DNA from: Zobellia barbeyronii
GTDB taxonomy: Bacteria > Bacteroidota > Bacteroidia > Flavobacteriales > Flavobacteriaceae
DNA: 64,000 nt
Direction of reading: 5' to 3'
Assembly (NCBI RefSeq): GCF_018603515.1
Contig: NZ_JACATN010000004.1
Span: forward strand, 186,001 to 250,000
Shown here: piece by piece, positions 47,450-56,323 of the stretch
Layout: every line of letters starts with the position of its first letter
How positions within the stretch are numbered: the first letter of the stretch is position 1
Made by a program: the position numbers and the translations under genes
The notes under the pieces: generated by a model
Seen by the model: the letters and a program-made list of their open reading frames with translations, nothing else
Told to the model about the DNA's origin: nothing
The model's database searches: none

Positions 47450-48601
47450 ATGGCACTAAAAAAACATATTCTTACCCTACACAAAATCTTAGGTCTAGCT
47501 ACCGGAATTGTAGTTTTTATTGTATCCGTTACCGGTTGTTGTTGGGCATTTAGAGAAGAGATTGAAAGTACCTATGATCAATACAAAAAAGTGGTTCCCC
47601 AGGACCAACCTATTTTAACGCCAACACAAGCAAAGGAACTTGCTAAAGAAATTTTTCCTGATAACCATGTTCACGGTACGCTATTTAAGAAAGCCGATGA
47701 TGCCATAGAGGTTATTTTTTATGATGCGGAACCTGAGTTTTATCAAAGTGTATTTTTAAATCCCTATTCCGGAGAGGTTATTCAAGTTGATAACCACCTT
47801 ACCGGTTTTTTTGCTTTTATCCTTAAAGGTCATATGCGGTTATGGTTGCCCAAAGACATTGGCGAACAGGTGGTAGGTGTTTCCATTCTCCTTTTTATTT
47901 TTATTATTATTTCCGGCTTTATTCTGTGGTTACCTAAAAAACGGAAGAATCTAAAACAACGCCTAAAATTTGACTGGAAGAAAACTACCCGCTGGAAACG
48001 TAAAAACTTTGACTTGCATTCCATTGTTGGCTTCTACGTCTGTTCCCTTGCTTTAATATTAGCTTTCACAGGTTCTATGATGTCTTATAAATGGCTAATG
48101 TATGGCGTTTACGTAGCAACTGGCGGTAAAAAGGAAGCTGCATTTAATATCCCAAAAAATAATAGTGAAACCCCAGAGGATACTACTGCAAAACCATGGG
48201 ATAATCTAATTGTAAAATTAATGAAGGAATCCCCAGAAGCAGAAGCCTACGAACTACACTACCCTACTACAGCAGATGAAAGCGTTTATGTAGAAGTTTC
48301 CAATAGTAAGGGTCTTTTTTATGATTCCGATTTTCGGTTTTTTGACCAAAACACACTTGAAGAAATAGAAACAGAAAGTGTTTACGGCAAATATAAAAAT
48401 GCCCAAATACCGGATAAGATTGTTCGGATGACCTATGACATTCACATTGGGTCTATAGGAGGTCTTCCCGGAAAAATCATTGCTTTTCTGGTAAGCCTAC
48501 TTACCGCTAGTTTACCAGTTACAGGTATTTTATTGTGGTATGGACGTAAGTATAAAAAGAAAGAAACCCCGTCTGTTCGTACTCGGGAGTTGGTTGATTA
48601 A
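47450..48601 (+). CDS. PepSY-associated membrane protein (iron-siderophore reductase-like)
   Basis: The ATG at 47450 is preferred over a TTG seven codons upstream. The roughly 383-residue protein has four hydrophobic segments (GIVVFIVSVTGCCWAF, VGVSILLFIFIIISGFILWLP, FYVCSLALILAFTGSM and a C-terminal LLTASLPVTGILLWY) with a periplasmic domain between. The architecture is that of PiuB/FhuF-like PepSY_TM proteins that take part in release of iron from siderophores at the inner membrane. It follows the receptor by 51 nt, so they probably share a transcript. Confidence 0.83.
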   Translation: MALKKHILTLHKILGLATGIVVFIVSVTGCCWAFREEIESTYDQYKKVVPQDQPILTPTQAKELAKEIFPDNHVHGTLFKKADDAIEVIFYDAEPEFYQSVFLNPYSGEVIQVDNHLTGFFAFILKGHMRLWLPKDIGEQVVGVSILLFIFIIISGFILWLPKKRKNLKQRLKFDWKKTTRWKRKNFDLHSIVGFYVCSLALILAFTGSMMSYKWLMYGVYVATGGKKEAAFNIPKNNSETPEDTTAKPWDNLIVKLMKESPEAEAYELHYPTTADESVYVEVSNSKGLFYDSDFRFFDQNTLEEIETESVYGKYKNAQIPDKIVRMTYDIHIGSIGGLPGKIIAFLVSLLTASLPVTGILLWYGRKYKKKETPSVRTRELVD

Positions 48602-48612
48602 GAGTGCTATTT

Positions 48613-49689
48613 TCAATTACTTTTTATTCTTTCGTAGGTATCATTTTCAAAACTGATTTTATAATCCGATTTAAAAAATGTACTGGGGAGATAGTAATCT
48701 GTCGTGATTACCTGCGCACCAGATGCCTTGGCTTTTTCAAACCTACTATAATCATTTGTTCTTGCTTCTTTGGTATCTGCATCTGCACGTGTACGGACCA
48801 TGTATCCTAAAGCTACGAGATTTTTAATTTTCTCAAAATCCACTACTGGGTCGTTTATAACCCTAAAAGCTGAATTTGGATTTCCTTCTTCTTTATTTAC
48901 GAATAATGCCGCTCCTTTTGAATTTGAAAAATTGGATAAGTAGGCATCTGTTTTTTCTTCTCCCTCATCCAAAACAAATAAAAACTTGTTTTTCACCTTA
49001 GTCAATTCTGGCCAACCTTTATCTAAAATCGCTTTCTCTAAAGTATCATAATCGCCCTTTACAAAATCAGGTGTAATTAAGTTTTCTTCAGAAAATATGT
49101 CTCGTATTTCTGTATTCAAATTTTGTAACGCCTGAGCATCAAAAGGTAACGGTTTTCTTGTCTCTGGTACTTCGTTATCCTTGGTATTGATGGTGATGAT
49201 AATTGGAGTGTGTCCCAAATTAGCATTGGACCACGCTTTTAATTCCATCAAAGCCTCTTTAAATAGTAATTGATGGCTTCTAAAATCTACTTCCTGAACA
49301 TGAAATATTTTAAGACCTGGTGTTTTCAACTTTTGTTCCACATCAAAAGGTCTTGGCTCCAGCCCCATAGATTTAATGATTTCCAAACCTTTAGGGTTTG
49401 AAAAATGACCTCCTTCTGGATCATGAAAAACATCGAGCTCCAAATTACGAAGTCCTAAATCTAATTGCGCAGATAACGGAATATGGTCATATTCCAAACT
49501 ACTTAATTTAGGTTCCTTTTTCAGCAAATACTCAAATAGCGGTTTCTCAATTGCCACCTTATAGCTATTATGGCTACCAATAATTTGAATATCATTTAAC
49601 CTTGCCTCTTTTGGGCTTTTATTGTCTACAGAATTATTAAAGAACAAGACAGATGTAATCAGTACTACTAAGGTGTAAGCTATTTTCAT
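48613..49689 (-). CDS. Calcium-dependent phosphoinositide phospholipase C-like protein
   Basis: This 358-residue protein has an N-terminal signal (VLFFNNS) and a PI-PLC X-type TIM barrel: IQIIGSHNSYK (catalytic His) near residue 35, LGLRNLELDVFHDPEGGHF (metal and second His) near residues 83-100, and TRADADTKEARTND near the C-terminus. Bacterial homologues are exported and cleave glycerophosphodiester bonds; the substrate is unproven. It is convergent with the PepSY gene and upstream of the RraA-like gene but separated by 91 bp. Confidence 0.8.
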   Translation of the reverse strand: MKIAYTLVVLITSVLFFNNSVDNKSPKEARLNDIQIIGSHNSYKVAIEKPLFEYLLKKEPKLSSLEYDHIPLSAQLDLGLRNLELDVFHDPEGGHFSNPKGLEIIKSMGLEPRPFDVEQKLKTPGLKIFHVQEVDFRSHQLLFKEALMELKAWSNANLGHTPIIITINTKDNEVPETRKPLPFDAQALQNLNTEIRDIFSEENLITPDFVKGDYDTLEKAILDKGWPELTKVKNKFLFVLDEGEEKTDAYLSNFSNSKGAALFVNKEEGNPNSAFRVINDPVVDFEKIKNLVALGYMVRTRADADTKEARTNDYSRFEKAKASGAQVITTDYYLPSTFFKSDYKISFENDTYERIKSN

Positions 49690-49780
49690 AAAGCAGAGAT
49701 TAGCGCGTAATTTAACTCTTTTAATTTATGGTTTATTAGTATCCATTTTATCCATCCAAGAATCTTCGTCTTCGTTAAAA

Positions 49781-50503
49781 CTATGCCTTACCGTTCAAAG
49801 CCTTCCATTCTTCAAAACTAGTTTTGTATGCTTCATTTGTTAGTGGATAAAGTCCTACTATGGATGTTCCACTTTCAACTTCGCCCATCACATACTCTTC
49901 AAAAAGTGTCATTGTAGTACATTCATCAGCAACCTCATCTGCAATGCCAGCTGGTATGACCATAATACCATCATCATCACCTACAATAAAATCCCCTGGA
50001 AATACAGCTACATCACCACAACCAATAGGCTCATTAATAGCAATAGCCTGGTGCAGGGTTAGATTGGTAGGAGCTGTAGGTCTGTTGTGATAAGATGCAA
50101 AATTAAGATTGGCAATTTCAGCCGAATCACGGAACCCGCCATCCGTAACTATACCTTCTACCCCACGCACCATTAATCGTGTAGCCAAGATAGAACCTGC
50201 AGAAGCGGCACGGGCATCTTTTCTACTATCTATAACCATTACATACCCTTTTGGGCATTCTTCTACGGCAACACGCTGTAAATGCTTAGGGTCTCTAAAC
50301 ACCTCTATAGGATTCAAATCTTCCCGAGCAGGAATATAACGCAACGTATAGGCCTTACCTACCATGGTGGGCTTGCCATTTTTTAACGGCTTAACATCCT
50401 GTATAAATTGATTTTTTAAGCCTTTTTTAAATAGACAAGTGGCAATAGTTGCCGTACTGACCTTTCTTAGTTTTTCTGTTGTGGTTGCTACTTTTGCTGT
50501 CAT
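49781..50503 (-). CDS. RraA-like protein (HMG/CHA aldolase fold)
   Basis: This 240-residue cytosolic protein has the RraA family layout: an SVxDxL-like start (STATIATCLF), AYTLRYIP, GYVMVIDSRKDARAASAGSILATRLMVRGVEGIVTDGGFRD (substrate Arg/Asp) and a VFPGDFIVGDDDGIMVIPA end. Members are either RNase E regulators or aldolases acting on 4-hydroxy-4-methyl-2-oxoglutarate and related oxo-acids. Gene context with sugar-acid genes favours a retro-aldolase role (inference). It follows the TIM-barrel gene by 22 nt. Confidence 0.8.
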   Translation of the reverse strand: MTAKVATTTEKLRKVSTATIATCLFKKGLKNQFIQDVKPLKNGKPTMVGKAYTLRYIPAREDLNPIEVFRDPKHLQRVAVEECPKGYVMVIDSRKDARAASAGSILATRLMVRGVEGIVTDGGFRDSAEIANLNFASYHNRPTAPTNLTLHQAIAINEPIGCGDVAVFPGDFIVGDDDGIMVIPAGIADEVADECTTMTLFEEYVMGEVESGTSIVGLYPLTNEAYKTSFEEWKALNGKA

Positions 50504-50525
50504 ACTGTGCTTCAGTTATTTTTTA

Positions 50526-51494
50526 TTATTCCGCTTTGTTCCAAGTATCTTTTAGGAAAGTCAAATCTTTTTTCATTTTGGCAAAAACCTCATCTTTATC
50601 TATGGTAATTTCCGTAGCGCCATGCTCGGCACCGCCAAGGTCATATTCTAAATGTAGAGATATAGGTACGTTAATTTTGTATTTTTTCAGCAATGAAAAG
50701 TAACGTCCAAAATCTATCATTCCCTCTCCTAGAGGGGTGTTGATTGGTTTCCACTTACCTTCTTCCATTCCCCATTTAAAATCCTTTATAACAATACTTC
50801 TTATGTAGGGTGCGATATAGCGTAAGTCTAATTCCCAACTCATACCGCCTTCCACTACAGCATGCCGTATATCATACTGGCTACCCAAATGTTTGCTATC
50901 CGGAGATGGTAATATAGGAGGTAAATCCCAAATAGGTGCGCCAACATGATTACCAGCATGATTTTGGTAACAGCCTATTAATCCCAATTCTTTATTGGCT
51001 GTTTCCAGTTCTTTAAAAAGTTCACGATACTTTTCCTGACTTTCCTGAATACTTAGCTCTTCTGGATAGGTAAGCCATCCGGTTCTATAATGTGTAATTC
51101 CTAATTTACTAGCCGTTTCCAAAACCTGCCTGTCCAAATCTTCATTTGCATTCAGCACATTGGTTGTCATCATTTTTGACTTTAAACCATATTTCTTCAT
51201 GGCTTCCATAGCCTTTGGTAAATCGCGTTCAACATTTTCTGGCAAGACATGTCCTTTTGGTCTTACCGTTAAATCCAATCCATCAAAACCGATTTCGGCG
51301 GCAGCCTTAGCCATATCATCAAATCCCAAAAATTGTAAGTGTTTTGAAAAAAGATGTACCTGAAGCCCTTCATTAAAAAAGTTAGTAGCTAAAGAAAATG
51401 GGTCTGAAAGTGGAAATAATGGAACTGCCAGCGCTGCAGAACTAGATTTCTTAATAAAATTTCTACGACTGACTTGAGGTTTGTAAATGGCCAT
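50526..51494 (-). CDS. Tat-exported sugar phosphate isomerase/epimerase-like TIM-barrel protein
   Basis: This 322-residue protein begins with a twin-arginine motif S-R-R-N-F-I-K-K followed by SSSAALAVPLFPLS, indicating Tat export. The AP-endonuclease-2-like barrel shows IGFDGLDLTVRPKGHVLP, CYQNHAGNHVGAPIWD, LGSQYDIRHA and SLHLEYDLGG with metal-binding Glu/Asp/His. It is related to hydroxypyruvate isomerases and xylose-isomerase-like proteins. Its start is 66 bp from the bidirectional promoter it shares with the kinase gene. Confidence 0.82.
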   Translation of the reverse strand: MAIYKPQVSRRNFIKKSSSAALAVPLFPLSDPFSLATNFFNEGLQVHLFSKHLQFLGFDDMAKAAAEIGFDGLDLTVRPKGHVLPENVERDLPKAMEAMKKYGLKSKMMTTNVLNANEDLDRQVLETASKLGITHYRTGWLTYPEELSIQESQEKYRELFKELETANKELGLIGCYQNHAGNHVGAPIWDLPPILPSPDSKHLGSQYDIRHAVVEGGMSWELDLRYIAPYIRSIVIKDFKWGMEEGKWKPINTPLGEGMIDFGRYFSLLKKYKINVPISLHLEYDLGGAEHGATEITIDKDEVFAKMKKDLTFLKDTWNKAE

Positions 51495-51532
51495 AATTGG
51501 ATGGTTTTAAAAATGGTTTTAACACTTGAAAT

Positions 51533-51584
51533 TTTGATAACAGTCAAATATAACTATATTTGGTAAACCAATTTGGTAAACCAA
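51533..51584. promoter_or_regulatory. Bidirectional promoter with tandem GntR-type operators
   Basis: On the plus strand TTTG (51533-51536) precedes TATATTTG (51555-51562). A mirrored TATATTTG on the minus strand (51545-51552) makes the palindrome CAAATATA-AC-TATATTTG at 51545-51562. Two copies of TTGGTAAACCAA lie at 51560-51571 and 51573-51584, starting 13 bp apart; the first overlaps the plus -7 element. Together these would let one repressor control the kinase gene and the divergent isomerase-RraA pair. The palindrome resembles hexuronate-regulator operators (TTGGTATACCAA, from memory). Confidence 0.78.
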
Positions 51585-51595
51585 TTATTTAACAG

Positions 51596-52096
51596 ATGAG
51601 TAAAAAAGATAATTTTATAGTTGTTTTAGTGGGCGTTTGCGGAACCGGTAAAAGTGTTGTTGGTGAGAAGGTAGCTAAAAAATTAGACATCCCATTTTTT
51701 GATGCAGATGCACTATTCAATGAACAGCTAATTGCCGATAAGGAAAATACCAATACGGAATCTAACACATGGTTACCAGCTATTACAAGCTTAATTAGTG
51801 AGCAATTCAATAAAGATGGTTGTGTAGTTTCTTGTTCTATTTTAAAAAAAGAGCAACGTTTAGAGCTGGCTAAAAATCTAGATTTAAATATTGACTGGGT
51901 TTTTATGAACGGTACTTATGACGAGGTTAACCAACGTCTAGACAAAGGGCACTCAAACAACCAAACTGAGTCTTCCCTAGAATCGGACTTTGAGCTACTA
52001 GAAATTCCTAAAAGGGCACTAACTGTAGATATTACCCATCCGGAACAAGAAATAGTGGACACCATTTTAAAGTACTTAGCTAGAAAATATGGTTGA
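51596..52096 (+). CDS. Gluconokinase-like P-loop kinase
   Basis: This 166-residue kinase has Walker A GVCGTGKSVVGEK at about residues 13-25, a NMP-binding segment (FFDADALFNEQL), TWLPAITSLI, VVSCSILKKEQR, and MNGTYDEVNQRLDKG followed by a VDITHPEQEIVDTIL end. This is the GntK (gluconokinase) layout. The canonical GVSGSGKS is G-V-C-G-T-G-K-S here. Given the alginate-linked operator, the substrate might be another sugar acid. The gene starts 12 nt after the operator. Confidence 0.82.
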   Translation: MSKKDNFIVVLVGVCGTGKSVVGEKVAKKLDIPFFDADALFNEQLIADKENTNTESNTWLPAITSLISEQFNKDGCVVSCSILKKEQRLELAKNLDLNIDWVFMNGTYDEVNQRLDKGHSNNQTESSLESDFELLEIPKRALTVDITHPEQEIVDTILKYLARKYG

Positions 52097-52152
52097 TACG
52101 TGTTTTTTTTGACACGTTTACACCTTAAATTCAGCATATAGGCTCCCTATAA

Positions 52153-52205
52153 TTTGTTCGGTTAAAAAATATTTCTATTTTTGGTAAACCAAATTGGTTA
52201 ACCAA
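52153..52205 (+). promoter_or_regulatory. Promoter of the PL17 gene with tandem GntR-type operators
   Basis: TTTG at 52153-52156, 19 nt, then TATTTTTG at 52176-52183 matches the consensus. TTGGTAAACCAA at 52181-52192 shares the last bases of the -7 element. A second copy TTGGTTAACCAA lies at 52194-52205, again 13 bp later. Binding would cover the promoter and start site. The start is near 52190, leaving a leader of about 340 nt before PL17. Confidence 0.78.
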
Positions 52206-52530
52206 TTGAATTGTTCAACGTTCAAATCATAGTCTGCCATTTTACTTTATGGTTTACATTATATAGATACAACAGACAATATATTTAAAGATAGCAGAGC
52301 CATTAACATGCAGTTGGTCGTCGGTGAGCCAATTTTGAAAAACAGGAATAAACCCCTGAGTACTTCAGAAAAACAGAGATGATCGGCGACCAAAATTATC
52401 GTGTTAAAAACCAAATAGAACGGCCCTATTTTACTGGTGATTCAGATTACAACTTAAATGCCTATTCTACTTTCAACGTAATAAGCACTAACTAATACAA
52501 TTTAGGCATACTACATAACTCAATTCAAAT
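52206..52530 (+). other. Long structured leader of the PL17 transcript
   Basis: No reading frame is found in this 325-nt stretch. It includes a 12-bp stem of 52314-52325 against 52382-52393 (two G-U pairs) closing a 56-nt loop, inside which CTGA-GTACT-TCAG forms a small hairpin. It could be an RNA regulator, an RNA stability element or a spacer. No known riboswitch family was recognised. Confidence 0.5.
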
Positions 52531-54780
52531 ATGACCAAACATATAAGAGTATTACAAATTTTTATCTGCGTATTGTTAATCTCCTTTAGTGGACATTCAC
52601 AAGACCATCCCAGCTTAATTTTAACCAAAGAAGGCGTTCAAAAGATAAGAGCAGAATTAGGTAACGTTCCTCTTTTTGATGCTACTTTAGAAAAAGTAAA
52701 AGCCGAGGTAGATGCCGAAATAGCATTGGGAATTGAAACCCCAATACCTAAAGATTTTTCTGGTGGATATACACACTCTCGTCACAAACTTAATTTTCAG
52801 ACGCTTCAAAAAGCCGGTGTATTGTATCAGATTTTAGACGATGAAAAATATGCCATATATATTAAAGACATGTTATTTCAATATGAAAGCATGTATAAAG
52901 ATTTACCGGTACACCCGCAAACGCGTTCATACGCTAGAGGAAAGTTATTCTGGCAGTGCCTTAATGATTCCAATTGGTTGGTTTATGTAAGTCAGGCTTA
53001 TGACTGTGTTTATGACTACCTATCTAAAAAAGAACGCAAGCAACTTGAAAAAAATCTTTTCAGACCTTTTGCAGATTTCATATCTATAGAAAACCCTCAA
53101 TTCTACAACCGTGTTCACAACCATAGTACATGGGGTAATGCTGCCGTTGGTATGATCGGGTTGGTAATGAATGATGATGAATTAATCCAAAGAGCATTAT
53201 ACGGGATAGAAGACGACGGATTACCTGTTGGAGCTAAAGACAATGATGGTGGGTTTATAAAAATAGAAGGCCAAGAGGTTGGCTTTCTTGCCAATGTAGA
53301 TGAGCCATTTTCTCCTGATGGTTATTATACCGAAGGACCTTACTACCAAAGATATGCTATGTATCCTTTCTTAATTTTTGCCGAGGCATTGCACAATGTG
53401 AAGCCCGAGCAAAAGATTTTTGAACATAAGGATAGCGTGTTGCTAAAGTCAGTAAACATACTCGTAAATCTTTCTGATGCGGACGGGGATTTTTTCCCTC
53501 TGAACGATGCTCAGAAAGGAATGTCGTACAAATCACCTGACGTAGTCACTGCTCTTGATATTGCATATCATTATGGAGGACACAATCCACAATTATTGAG
53601 TATTGCAGAAGAGCAAGGTAAAGTTTTATTGGATGATTCAGGTCTTGCCGTTGCTATAGGCATTAGAGATGGGAAGGCTGAACCTTTTCAAAAAAAATCA
53701 ATAAACCTAACTGATGGCACCAAGGGCGACGAAGGCGGTGTTGGTATACTTAGGTATGGTAATGAAGATATGACCTTGGTTTTTAAATATGCCGCGCAAG
53801 GTTTAAGCCACGGACATTATGATAAGCTGTCATTTTCGCTTTACGAAAAAGGCACGGAGATATTACAAGACTACGGACTAGCTCGCTTTGTAAATATTGA
53901 GCAAAAAGGTGGTGGTAATTATTTAAAAGAAAATAAGACCTGGGCCAAACAAACAATAGCTCACAATACACTTGTACAAAATGAAACTTCTCATTTTGGC
54001 GGTAAATATGAAGTAGGTAGCAAATTCCATTCAGAGCTTTACTTTTTTGACACTTCCAATCCAGAAGTACAAGTAGTAAGTGCTAAAGAAAAGAACGCAT
54101 ATCCCGGTACGGAAATGCAAAGAACCATGGCACTAATAAAAGCTGATGGTTTTGAAAAACCTTTTTTACTGGATATTTTAAAAGTGGTTTCTACTACTAA
54201 AAATAAATATGACCTTCCCTTCTACTTTAAAGGCCAGGTTATGAAAACTAATTTTGATTTCTCCACACCTAAAAGTTTAGAGACATTGGGTTCTGAACAT
54301 GGATACCAACATCTTTGGGCAGAAGGCACGGGGCAACCTAAAGAAGATAACTCAAAGTTAAGCTGGTTAGAAAACGGGCATTTTTATACATTAACCACTG
54401 CTAGCTTAAAAGATGACCAATTACAATTTGTGCGCATTGGCGCTAACGATCCGGAATTTAACTTAAGAAGAGATGCCGGTCTTGTCATCCGTAGAAAAAA
54501 TACACAGAACACAACATTCGTTTCGGTCGTGGAATCACACGGGCAGTACAGTCCGGTTTCTGAGTTTTCAGTAAACTCTAACAGTGCAATTTCCAAAATA
54601 GAACTTATGGAAGATAACAAAGAGTATACAGCGGTAGTCGTTGAAACAAAGGCTAATGGTAGTCAACTAATGTTGCTGTTGGCCAACGAAGACAAACAAA
54701 AAAATAAAGAACACACCTTAACAATAAAAAATAAGGAGTATAGCTGGACGGGTCCTTATGAATTCGTTAAGATTAACTAA
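52531..54780 (+). CDS. Alginate lyase PL17 (oligoalginate lyase)
   Basis: This 749-residue exported enzyme has a signal peptide (SFSGHSQ) and the PL17 two-domain fold: an N-terminal alpha/alpha toroid (residues about 30-370) and a C-terminal heparinase II/III-like beta-sandwich. Catalytic-type residues occur in VHNHSTWGN (Asn-His), FSPDGYYTEGPYYQRY (Tyr) and AAQGLSHGHYDKLSFSLY (His-Tyr). PL17 enzymes release monomeric unsaturated uronate from alginate oligomers. It sits in an operator-controlled unit of its own, apart from the SusC operon. It likely acts in the periplasm. Confidence 0.92.
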   Translation: MTKHIRVLQIFICVLLISFSGHSQDHPSLILTKEGVQKIRAELGNVPLFDATLEKVKAEVDAEIALGIETPIPKDFSGGYTHSRHKLNFQTLQKAGVLYQILDDEKYAIYIKDMLFQYESMYKDLPVHPQTRSYARGKLFWQCLNDSNWLVYVSQAYDCVYDYLSKKERKQLEKNLFRPFADFISIENPQFYNRVHNHSTWGNAAVGMIGLVMNDDELIQRALYGIEDDGLPVGAKDNDGGFIKIEGQEVGFLANVDEPFSPDGYYTEGPYYQRYAMYPFLIFAEALHNVKPEQKIFEHKDSVLLKSVNILVNLSDADGDFFPLNDAQKGMSYKSPDVVTALDIAYHYGGHNPQLLSIAEEQGKVLLDDSGLAVAIGIRDGKAEPFQKKSINLTDGTKGDEGGVGILRYGNEDMTLVFKYAAQGLSHGHYDKLSFSLYEKGTEILQDYGLARFVNIEQKGGGNYLKENKTWAKQTIAHNTLVQNETSHFGGKYEVGSKFHSELYFFDTSNPEVQVVSAKEKNAYPGTEMQRTMALIKADGFEKPFLLDILKVVSTTKNKYDLPFYFKGQVMKTNFDFSTPKSLETLGSEHGYQHLWAEGTGQPKEDNSKLSWLENGHFYTLTTASLKDDQLQFVRIGANDPEFNLRRDAGLVIRRKNTQNTTFVSVVESHGQYSPVSEFSVNSNSAISKIELMEDNKEYTAVVVETKANGSQLMLLLANEDKQKNKEHTLTIKNKEYSWTGPYEFVKIN

Positions 54781-55120
54781 AAGTAAGCGTATAAAAAGTC
54801 TTGGCGTGCTATCAATAATTTTTATAGAAAACGATATTTGGTTTACCTATGATTAATGGTAGGCGCAAGAAGACTAATTTCTAGAGTAAAACCAAACCTA
54901 TATACCTATAACTTTGTTGGCTTCTAGAACTTTTGAAACTCTAATTTATTCCTTTCAATTCATTCTATAATTTGATTTTCAAATATTTTCCAATTCAGGA
55001 CATGAAAACCAAATTATAGAATTTTATTAGTTACTTCTCTAAGTATTATATACCAAAGCAATATAATTGAGAAAACTATTTTTAACCTCCCGTTATAAGC
55101 TAAGAGAAGTTTTTTTATAC
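54781..55120. other. 340-bp spacer between PL17 and KdgF-like genes
   Basis: No gene is seen. A partial operator-like sequence TTGGTTTACCTA occurs at 54838-54849 (10 of 12 matches), but it is not in front of a gene on either strand. A 16-nt sequence TAAGCGTATAAAAAGT at 54784-54799 recurs at 56062-56077. Confidence 0.45.
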
Positions 55121-55495
55121 TTACTTTTTATCACCAAAATAAGATGGGCCTTCGCCAGTTAAGAAATCTTCTCTTACTGGGCTAAATGTATCAATTAGCT
55201 CTCCTTCTTCTAAGCAAACTGCACTATGCAATAAGTTAGGCTCAATATACACACCGTCTCCTGCTTCAACAATTTGTTTTACTCCATCAATTTCAAATTC
55301 AAATTTACCTGAAACACAGTAGGTAGCTTGTGTGTGAAAATGTTGATGTGGAGCACCTAAAGCACCACTGTCAAATTTCACTCTTACCATCATGATTTGA
55401 TTATCGTAGCCTAAGAATTTTCTTGACACTCCTCCACCAAGCACTTCCCATTCCATGTCTTTTGTGGTGATGTACTTTTCACTAAATCGTTTCAT
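55121..55495 (-). CDS. kdgF: KdgF-like cupin
   Basis: This 124-residue cupin has PHQHFHTQATYCVSGKFEFEI (metal-binding His-x-His and Gln) and PNLLHSAVCLEEGELIDTFSP with the third His and the C-terminal FSPVREDF typical of KdgF. KdgF accelerates linearisation of 4,5-unsaturated uronates to DEH after alginate or pectin lyases act. It is transcribed alone from the opposite strand and lacks the shared operator just upstream. The cupin is complete. Confidence 0.85.
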   Translation of the reverse strand: MKRFSEKYITTKDMEWEVLGGGVSRKFLGYDNQIMMVRVKFDSGALGAPHQHFHTQATYCVSGKFEFEIDGVKQIVEAGDGVYIEPNLLHSAVCLEEGELIDTFSPVREDFLTGEGPSYFGDKK

Positions 55496-56323
55496 TTTTT
55501 GTTTTTAGTTTATAAAAATAATTACCTAAGCAATATAATTTATTTCAAATAATTAGAGAGCTAAAAATTAGAAAATTTACGATTTTAATGCATATGTTTT
55601 GTTATTTTTTTAGGTTGACAGCCAACGGTTTATCTATTTATCTGTGATTAGTAAAGGAGAGTGTATTATATCCATAAAAAGCGTACATAAAACTATCATA
55701 ATTCTACTCTTTTTTGTCATTAAACTACGTCTGAAAAACCTTAGATAAGAATCTACCAATTTAAAATACGGGGAATTTAAAATGACAATTTCCGACGCAA
55801 TAAAAATGCTAAAAAGAGGTAATTAATTTTGTATACCACCATACGAAACTCATGGAATTTCTCAGAAAAAATGAAAACCTTTCTAATGGTGTTTTTAGTG
55901 TTTTCAGATAAGATTTTATCGCTAAGAAATTAATTAAATTCTAATTATAATAGCCATGCCAATAGCTCCATTTCTTTCTGAGCTAACAACAAAAAAATTT
56001 CTTTTTTGCTAATAAAATACGATGTAACCACAATTACTTTAACAATTCATTCACAACCCACTAAGCGTATAAAAAGTAGCTAATGTATGCTCACTCTGCA
56101 GAGAAGAAAACAAAAGAAATCATCAAGACAATAATATGACCAACTTCTAAAAACCCCAATATAATACAGGGACAGCGTAGTTATTAAAACCAAAATAGCT
56201 ATCTCTTAAACTTCGGTACTCTACAATTATCATTTTAGCAAATTGAGTCTCTTCAAAATATTATATGCGCAATAATCAATACCAATTTTCTTAATATTAT
56301 TTTTTTTTAACAAAGTATTAAGT

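Noticed and set aside
52097-52125. ACGTGT-T-run-ACACGT hairpin after the kinase gene
   Set aside because: The T-run lies in the loop, not after the stem, so it is not a convincing intrinsic terminator.
54838-54849. Operator-like TTGGTTTACCTA
   Set aside because: Only one imperfect copy, lacking the 13-bp tandem partner and -7 element, and located downstream of both neighbouring genes.
55870-55935. 20-codon frame beginning MKTFLMVFLVF in the kdgF-susC gap
   Set aside because: Too short and with no downstream gene; looks like a chance signal-peptide-like stretch.
54784-56077. 16-nt repeat TAAGCGTATAAAAAGT at 54784 and 56062
   Set aside because: In an AT-rich 64-kb window a 16-mer pair is close to what chance allows; no associated structure.
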